From positions 1 through 18,036 of the forward strand of contig CAYZKG010000050.1 of NCBI GenBank assembly GCA_964478915.1: a DNA stretch of 18,036 bases. Reading direction: 5' to 3'. Source of the DNA: CAYJUM01 sp964478915. Its GTDB lineage: Bacteria; Nitrospirota; Nitrospiria; Nitrospirales; Nitrospiraceae. The position numbers and the translations under genes are program-made. Below the pieces are notes generated by a model that worked only from the letters and a program-made list of their open reading frames with translations, was not told the origin of the DNA and searched no databases. Shown here in pieces: positions 12,990 to 18,036 of this stretch (positions are counted from its first letter, which is position 1; every line of letters starts with the position of its first letter).

Positions 12990-15926
12990 ATGTTGCATCG
13001 CATGACACTCCGGGTGCTTCCTCGCCTCACGATGGCCGTCACCGAGCAGGCGGTGCGCAAACGCAAGCGCGTGGGGATGCTGCTGGCCGGATTCGGGGCT
13101 TTTGCCGCCTACCGTCTGGTGAGCCATTTCGATCCGTTGGCGGACCTTCTGACTCTCCTGTTCTTCAGCGGGCTTCTTTCGGCTGTGGCCGCGCTGTGGG
13201 GGTACCGCTTCGGCCGCCAGGTTCCTGTTGCGACCCTCTGGGTCCAGGATCGCGGACGGATGCTGGCGTGGGTCGTCGGGTGGGTGGGGCTTGTGTATGG
13301 CGTGCAACTCTCGCTGATGGTGCTGGCGCTGCTGAAGGTGCTCATCCAGTATGATTTCTTCCGGCACCACGAGGGCCCCGCCATGATGGCTATCGTGATC
13401 GCCTGCACCTCCGTCTTCCGGGACGCCTTCGAAATCGGCCACGTCCGCTCGCGGCAGAAGGACGGCGAGCCGGTCCTGACCTTCCCCGACGGGCGCGCGC
13501 TGTGGAGCCTGTTCGTCGAGCAGCCCGCACGACTGTTGAAGTGGTCGGCGCTCGCGGCGCTGACCGGCGCGCTGGTCGCGTGGGGCATGGCCCATCTTGG
13601 CGAAGTCGGCCGGAGCGATCTGGTACAACTGGCGGTCATCACCGTGCTCAGCGGCTCACTGGCGGTCTGGGCGTATCTCGCCGGCGCGCAGCACCGCGGG
13701 TCGTTCCAACGCCTGATCCGGTCGATCGGCTGGACGGAGCTGTTTCGGTTTTGGTGGTGGCCGGGGCTGGCCTTTGCGGCCACCTATTTTCTGGTGGTGA
13801 TCGGGATCTTTGAGTTCGTGTTGCGTCAGGAGCGCCTCAGCCCGGTCGAGCAGGCGATCACGGCTGCGGTCGTCGCCGGCATGATGGGGCTCTACTGTTA
13901 CTACTTGGGGTACCGTCGTCATCTCGAGGATCGGGTCCAACAGACCGTCCCGCCCTCGCTCTTGCGATGCCCGTTCGTCACCGGCATCCTGTCCAAAAGC
14001 CGGACGGTTTCGAATGGCGTTGCCATGGCCCCGGCCGACCCCCCATCCAAAGCCATCACGCTGATCCTGGCGTGGCTCCTTGGCGGGCTGTGCCTGTTTC
14101 AGGTCTCCGTGGTTCCCGCGGTTCGTGCCGCCGGCCTCTCAGCCGCGGCCTCGGCCGTCGGAACGGACCTGTACTATCGGACAGACGGCGTGCCGGTCGG
14201 GCCCCCGGCACCCGGCGTCGATGCGACAACCTATCCTCGCTACGGCTCGCTGGACAATCGCACTCTGGTCTGGTTCATCACGCAGCAGCACACCTATTTC
14301 GGGGGCTTCGTCCTGGCGCTTCCGCTGTTTTGTCTCATCATCGAGTTCCTGGGGCTCATCAGCCGGGATCCGGTCGCCGCGCTCCGCTACGATCAACTGG
14401 CCCGCGACTTTTTGAAAGTCTCGCTGTTGGCCCTGTCGCTCACCGCGCTGGTCGGCAGTCTCATGCTGGCCCTCTTCATTGCCCTGTACCCGAAATTCAT
14501 GAGCTACATGGGCGGCACGTTCAAATCCATGATGCCGGTCTATGCGCTCGTGTTTCTGGCCGAGGCGGGCGTCCTGGTGCTCTATTACTACAGTTGGGAC
14601 CGGATGGCGGCTCCGTCGCTCAAATGGCTGCACGCGGCGATCGGGGTGCTGGCCAACAGCCTCGGCGCCATGCTACTGCTGCTGGCCAACGGGTGGATCG
14701 CGTTCATGATGTCGCCCGCCGGCGTGGACGTGCAGGGACGCTATCTGGGAAACGTCTGGCACCTGCTCCATTCGGCGCTCTGGAATCCGCTGAACGTCCA
14801 CCGGTTTCTGGCCGATATGATGTCGGGCGGCGCGGTGGTGATCGCCTATGCCTGCTATCGCTTCCTGACGAGCAAGTCGGCGGAGGAGCGTGCCTATTAC
14901 GACTGGGTCGGGTACGTCTTCCTGTTCGTGACCGTCTGCGCGCTGCTGCCGATGCCGTTCGCGGGCTACTGGCTGATGCGCTCGGTGTACGCGTTCCGGC
15001 AGAGCATGGGCGTGACGATGATGGGGGGGCTGCTCACCTGGCTCTTCGTGGTGCAGGCCTTGCTGATCGGGGTGCTCTTCGTGGGCATCAACTACTATCT
15101 CTGGCAAAGCATGGCCCGGATCCAGGGCGGGGAGCGCTATCAGGCGTACTTCAAGTACCTCGTGCTGGCGTTGATGACCTGTCTGATGATCTGGCTCACG
15201 CCGCACACCCTCGTGGTCTCCCCGAGCGAAGTGAAAGCGATGGGCGGAGCGCAGCACCCGGTGATCGGGAATTACGGGGTCATGTCGGCCAAGAACGGGG
15301 CCATCAATGTCATGATCTGTTTGACTACCCTGAGCTACATGCTCTACCGACGGGCCAACCGGACGATGACGGTGCGCTGGTCGAAGACCGGCAATATCGC
15401 CTTGGCCGCCCTGTTCGGCGTCGGGATCCTCAATATCGTCTGGTTGGCGATCTACGGGTTCTACCTGCCGTCCAAAGTGCGCATCGGGCTCTCGACTCCT
15501 CAAGCCGTCACCACCCTGACGGTCCTCGTGGTCGGCCTCCTCATCAACCGCGCCATGTTGCACGGCGCGAAGCTGCATGGGCCGATCCAGTGGGGCAGGA
15601 TCTCGGCGCGCGGCATGGTCGCGCTGTTCGCCGTGGCGGCTGCGTTCACGTGGGTGATGGGGCTCATGGGGTACATCCGCTCCTCCGGCCGCTTGACCTG
15701 GCACATCAATGAGCTGATGCCCGATCTGTCGCCCTGGGCCTACACGCCCTCCATCGGCTTTGCGGCCAAGATGGTCACGTTGAACATGGTGGTCTTCTGG
15801 ATCGCCGTGCTGTTTCTGTTCTGGATCTGCAGCCGGGACCGGCAGGTGGTGGGCATGCCGAAGCGGGTGCCGGAAGGCGAGCCGCGGCTCATCTCGTCCG
15901 CACGTGAAGAGGCGCAGCCGTCATGA
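12990..15926 (+). CDS. Cytochrome bd-like oxidase subunit I (CydA-like) with large N-terminal membrane extension
   Basis: This membrane protein of about 978 residues has roughly 19-20 predicted helices. The first ~350 residues form a separate membrane block (about seven helices, with FFRHHEGP and DAFEIGHVRSR histidines) that I do not recognise. The remainder resembles CydA: QQHTYFGGFVLALPLF with H434 (cf. the heme-ligand His near the CydA N-terminus), LLLLANGWIAFMMSPAG (562-578, the CydA LxAxxWMQxPxG-like signature), and WNPLNVHRFLADM with H604 (cf. CydA His in NPxxxHK). Further helices extend to about 946. A canonical Q-loop is not evident, so quinol oxidation is uncertain. Nitrospira-type bacteria are known to carry divergent bd-like oxidases. 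I chose ATG 12990 because the TTG at 12942 lies inside a repeat. ATG 13002 is also possible, and no strong Shine-Dalgarno is seen. It overlaps the next gene by 4 nt. Confidence 0.78.
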   Translation: MLHRMTLRVLPRLTMAVTEQAVRKRKRVGMLLAGFGAFAAYRLVSHFDPLADLLTLLFFSGLLSAVAALWGYRFGRQVPVATLWVQDRGRMLAWVVGWVGLVYGVQLSLMVLALLKVLIQYDFFRHHEGPAMMAIVIACTSVFRDAFEIGHVRSRQKDGEPVLTFPDGRALWSLFVEQPARLLKWSALAALTGALVAWGMAHLGEVGRSDLVQLAVITVLSGSLAVWAYLAGAQHRGSFQRLIRSIGWTELFRFWWWPGLAFAATYFLVVIGIFEFVLRQERLSPVEQAITAAVVAGMMGLYCYYLGYRRHLEDRVQQTVPPSLLRCPFVTGILSKSRTVSNGVAMAPADPPSKAITLILAWLLGGLCLFQVSVVPAVRAAGLSAAASAVGTDLYYRTDGVPVGPPAPGVDATTYPRYGSLDNRTLVWFITQQHTYFGGFVLALPLFCLIIEFLGLISRDPVAALRYDQLARDFLKVSLLALSLTALVGSLMLALFIALYPKFMSYMGGTFKSMMPVYALVFLAEAGVLVLYYYSWDRMAAPSLKWLHAAIGVLANSLGAMLLLLANGWIAFMMSPAGVDVQGRYLGNVWHLLHSALWNPLNVHRFLADMMSGGAVVIAYACYRFLTSKSAEERAYYDWVGYVFLFVTVCALLPMPFAGYWLMRSVYAFRQSMGVTMMGGLLTWLFVVQALLIGVLFVGINYYLWQSMARIQGGERYQAYFKYLVLALMTCLMIWLTPHTLVVSPSEVKAMGGAQHPVIGNYGVMSAKNGAINVMICLTTLSYMLYRRANRTMTVRWSKTGNIALAALFGVGILNIVWLAIYGFYLPSKVRIGLSTPQAVTTLTVLVVGLLINRAMLHGAKLHGPIQWGRISARGMVALFAVAAAFTWVMGLMGYIRSSGRLTWHINELMPDLSPWAYTPSIGFAAKMVTLNMVVFWIAVLFLFWICSRDRQVVGMPKRVPEGEPRLISSAREEAQPS

Positions 15927-16576
15927 TACGGCAGCATGGCCGGTCGGGGTGGACGGGGCTGACGCTGATCGTGTGGATCGTCGCCTGCGTGATCGGTAGC
16001 GCCTTGGCGGCAGAGTCCGCGGGCCGGGTCGTGCTGGAAGACTTTCTGAGCAAAGATGCCGGCGGCTTTCCGAGCGGGTGGAAGGGAGAGACAGGCGGGG
16101 ATGCCGCTGCCAGGCAAGCGTATTCGGTGCAGTCCGAGAACGGCGCGGGCTTCCTTGCGGCCCAAAAGGCCAGCAAGCGGGTGAAGAAAAAAATTGCCTG
16201 GGACCCGAAGGCTACACCCGTCGTCACCTGGCGGTGGCGGCTCAAGGCGGCTCCGCCGGGGACGGACCTGGTGGCGGCGGTCTATGTCTCGCTGGATACC
16301 GACCTGCTGGTGATTCCTGTCTCCACCAAGTACGTCTGGAGCGCGACCAAAGCCAAGGGAACGCTGAAGGAGGGCGGGCTCTTCAGCGCCACCGAGCTCG
16401 TGATTCGCTCGGGCTTGCAGCCGGTGGGCGAGTGGGTCGAAGAGCGCGTTAACGCCTATGAGGACTTCAAGCGCATCCACAACCACGAACCCGCCGCCAA
16501 AGCCTGGGGGATCTCGCTCCTCGGCGGTCCCGGGGTCGAGGTGGACTTCGGTCCGATCGAGGCGGTGGCTCCCTAG
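15923..16576 (+). CDS. Exported DUF3047 family protein
   Basis: This 217-residue protein has a signal peptide (core LTLIVWIVACVIGSALA, cleavage near residue 30). The mature part matches the DUF3047 pattern: VVLEDFLSKDAGGFPSGW (36-53), VVTWRWRLKAAPPGTD (99-114), TKYVWSATKAKG and a C-terminal NAYEDFKRIHNHEP (about 176-189) before the closing beta strands. It is probably a periplasmic beta-sandwich whose function is not established for the family. It starts at an ATG overlapping the stop of the bd-like oxidase gene (ATGA), so the two are likely translated together, and a periplasmic accessory role is a fair guess. Nineteen nt separate it from the next gene. Confidence 0.75.
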   Translation: MIRQHGRSGWTGLTLIVWIVACVIGSALAAESAGRVVLEDFLSKDAGGFPSGWKGETGGDAAARQAYSVQSENGAGFLAAQKASKRVKKKIAWDPKATPVVTWRWRLKAAPPGTDLVAAVYVSLDTDLLVIPVSTKYVWSATKAKGTLKEGGLFSATELVIRSGLQPVGEWVEERVNAYEDFKRIHNHEPAAKAWGISLLGGPGVEVDFGPIEAVAP

Positions 16577-16595
16577 AGGTAGCCGAGGAGCCGGC

Positions 16596-16955
16596 TTGAA
16601 CCAGATTTCTCCCCGCAAGCTCATCGATATGATTCTCGGCGCCCTGGTCATGGGCACCGTGGGGACTCTGATCGGCCTGCTCATGGGCGGGGGACTGCTT
16701 CCGGTTGCGATCGGCATAGGCATCCTGCTGGGGACGGTCGTCGGGATCTTCGGAGGGCGGCGTTTCCTGATCAGCATCCTGGTTGGGGCCGGGCTGGGAG
16801 GAGGGCTGGCCTGGGCGCTGGTCGGTCCGGAAAAGATTTCGGTCGGGGCGGGAGCGGGAGCGGCGATGGGAGGATTTCTCGGCGTCCAGATCTCCATGCT
16901 GCTGGACATGCGGGCCGACCGCAAGCGGGCTTCTTCCCAGGAACCCCAGGAGTGA
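16596..16955 (+). CDS. Small glycine-rich integral membrane protein, unknown
   Basis: This 119-residue protein begins at a TTG with GAGGAG (16585-16590) five nt upstream. A longer reading of the same frame back to 16458 would overlap the DUF3047 gene and encode low-quality, Ser/Arg-rich sequence, so I reject it. Three to four helices are packed with Gly repeats (GTLIGLLMGGGLLP, VGAGLGGGLAW, AGAGAAMGGFLG), a glycine-zipper-like composition. A short charged tail (DMRADRKRASSQEPQE) follows. No family is recognised. The position between DUF3047 and SUMF1 genes suggests membership of the same membrane complex. Confidence 0.7.
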   Translation: MNQISPRKLIDMILGALVMGTVGTLIGLLMGGGLLPVAIGIGILLGTVVGIFGGRRFLISILVGAGLGGGLAWALVGPEKISVGAGAGAAMGGFLGVQISMLLDMRADRKRASSQEPQE

Positions 16956-16988
16956 CGGCTGTGCGTTCGGTATGCTGGGTGGTGGATA

Positions 16989-17909
16989 ATGGACAATAAG
17001 AACGTGTTGATCGGAGCGATCATCTTCGTCTTCCTCTCGTTCATCCTGATGATCGTCGGGTTGATGTATGAGTCGTACAAGTCGAGGCAACAGCGCGAGC
17101 TTCTCGCCTCGATCGAAACCGAGAGCCAGCCGGTCGAGACCGTCGCGCGGCAAGACTTCTCCGTGTATAAGACGCTGATCGGCGATGACGGACGCGAGAT
17201 GGTGCAGATTCCGGAAGGCCCGTTCACCATGGGGAGCAATGAGGGAGATCCGGATGAGGCTCCCGAGCATCAGGTGTTCGTGAAGGAGTTCTACATCGAT
17301 AAGCGGGAGGTCACTCAAGGGGAGTACGAGCGCTTTGTCCGGATGGTGAAGCGCGGGAAGCCGTTCATCCCGGTCTTCGAAGACGACATCAAAAAGATTC
17401 TGCGGTCCGATCTGCCGGCGATCGGCATGTCGTGGAGCGATGCGGAGGCCTACTGCAAGTGGGCCGGCAAACGGCTGCCGAGCGAAGCGGAATGGGAAAA
17501 GGCGGGCCGTGGACAAAGCAAAAAGCGCTATCCGTGGGGAAACGACCTCGGCACCGGCCACGCCAATGTCGAAGGCGACGAAGACGGATTCCCCTACCTG
17601 GCCCCGCCGGGGTCATTCGAGTCCGGACGCAGTCCGTACGGGGTGTATGATATGACCGGGAACGTCGCCGAGTGGGTCGCCGATACGTACGATGAGGAGT
17701 ACTACAAGAAAGCGCCCTACCGCGATCCCAAAGGTCCGGAGGAGGGCCAGCATAAAGTGATCCGCGGCGGCTCCTGGAGAGAAACCCCGCACAACGCGCG
17801 CTTGTCGAAGCGGTTTCAGGCCAAGATGTGGCGGACCGACAGCACGATCGGCTTCCGCTGTGCCAAAGACGGGGACACAAAGGATTCGGGAGAAGCGCGA
17901 GCGCGATAG
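16989..17909 (+). CDS. Membrane-anchored SUMF1/FGE-sulfatase-fold protein lacking the catalytic cysteines
   Basis: This 306-residue protein has one N-terminal helix (IGAIIFVFLSFILMIVGLMY, 8-27), a linker, and a complete SUMF1-type domain from about 65 to 292. Visible motifs are MVQIPEGPFTMGSNEGDPDE (71-90), FYIDKREVTQGEYERFV (101-117), GMSWSDAEAYCKWAGKRLPS (146-165), EAEWEKAGRG (166-175), YPWGND (181-186), YDMTGNVAEWV (220-230), VIRGGSW (257-263) and GFRCA (288-292). Formylglycine-generating enzymes need two cysteines, about five residues apart, in the Y-x-C-x-Y-x-x-x-C region. Here that segment reads ARLSKRFQA with none, and only the GFRC cysteine remains. It is therefore more likely a structural or ligand-binding member than a sulfatase activator. 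No sulfatase gene is nearby. The ATG is preceded by GGTGG. Confidence 0.82.
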   Translation: MDNKNVLIGAIIFVFLSFILMIVGLMYESYKSRQQRELLASIETESQPVETVARQDFSVYKTLIGDDGREMVQIPEGPFTMGSNEGDPDEAPEHQVFVKEFYIDKREVTQGEYERFVRMVKRGKPFIPVFEDDIKKILRSDLPAIGMSWSDAEAYCKWAGKRLPSEAEWEKAGRGQSKKRYPWGNDLGTGHANVEGDEDGFPYLAPPGSFESGRSPYGVYDMTGNVAEWVADTYDEEYYKKAPYRDPKGPEEGQHKVIRGGSWRETPHNARLSKRFQAKMWRTDSTIGFRCAKDGDTKDSGEARAR

Positions 17910-17926
17910 CCTGGTGGGATTGGGTC

Positions 17927-18036
17927 ATGCTGGATGCAAGAGTGAAATGGGCCATCTTCCTGACCGTCGTCTTCCTGACGAGCTTGCCGGTCATGGGGAT
18001 CATCAATACGCCCAAGCCGGTGATCGAAGAACCGGG
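17927..18036 (+). CDS. N-terminal part of a membrane-anchored protein (truncated by window edge)
   Basis: The frame is open from ATG 17927 to the end of the window, giving 36 codons: MLDARVKWAIFLTVVFLTSL then PVMGIINTPKPVIEEP. One hydrophobic helix (about 8-24) follows a positively charged start, and a proline-rich segment comes next. This fits a signal anchor. GGTGGGA lies upstream with suitable spacing. It is 17 nt after the SUMF1 gene and is probably the next cluster member. The visible piece is too short to name. Confidence 0.55.
   Translation, partial: MLDARVKWAIFLTVVFLTSLPVMGIINTPKPVIEEP

Noticed and set aside
13967..15712. 581-residue plus-strand frame inside the bd-like oxidase gene
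   Set aside because: It is an out-of-frame shadow rich in Arg, Gly, Ala and Pro with no membrane helices. The real frame encodes a clear CydA-like protein.
16989..17909. Calling the SUMF1 protein a formylglycine-generating enzyme
   Set aside because: The paired catalytic cysteines are missing from the aligned segment and no sulfatase is nearby.
1..18036. CRISPR array, phage genes, insertion-sequence transposase or toxin-antitoxin pair
   Set aside because: I looked for regularly spaced repeats, transposase, integrase and small paired ORFs and saw none. The repeats present are palindromes or short degenerate runs.

Overview
The window looks like chromosomal DNA of a GC-rich, oxygen-respiring Gram-negative bacterium, most likely of the Nitrospirota (Nitrospira-like). 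That placement is an inference from gene content: a divergent cytochrome bd-like oxidase fused to extra membrane helices, tandem PCP_red domains, DUF420, and intergenic micro-repeats of a style I associate with Nitrospira. No rRNA or universal marker is present to prove it. One run of exactly 100 N (10233-10332) shows that this is a scaffolded draft assembly.

Layout. (1) 1-750: a tRNA-Glu(UUC) and a small secreted proline-rich protein, both on the minus strand. (2) 755-5856: a promoter, a 1619-residue exported multicopper oxidase (MCO) resembling the large MofA/MnxG-type putative manganese oxidases, and a strong terminator. (3) 5867-9112: two tandem paralogous exported proteins with an amicyanin-like Cys-x2-His-x2-Met copper motif, followed by an exported HEAT-repeat protein. 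(4) 9143-10139: a third, smaller paralogue with its own near-consensus promoter, strong ribosome binding site and terminator. (5) 10140-11694: palindromic repeats, the gap, an O-methyltransferase gene, and inverted repeats on both sides of it. (6) 11695-18036: a plus-strand membrane cluster made of a DUF420 protein, a tandem PCP_red protein, a ~978-residue bd-like oxidase, a DUF3047 exported protein, a small glycine-rich membrane protein, a membrane-anchored SUMF1-fold protein, and a truncated membrane-anchored ORF at the edge.

How it may work (inference). The MCO has a complete type-1 plus trinuclear copper set, and it sits next to three predicted periplasmic type-1-copper (cupredoxin-like) proteins and a respiratory-oxidase-like cluster. 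A reasonable hypothesis is an extracytoplasmic copper-based oxidation system, with Mn(II) or another reduced metal as a candidate substrate, in which small copper proteins carry electrons to membrane components. The direction of electron flow and the substrate cannot be read from sequence. The most distinctive direct observation is in the MCO. It appears to be three tandem two-domain units, and the only complete copper centre is shared between the end of unit 1 and the start of unit 2.

Three near-identical 9-bp-stem, 10-nt-loop palindromes (10174, 11501 and 12933) carry compensatory base changes. They mark the boundaries of the region between the copper-protein block and the membrane cluster.
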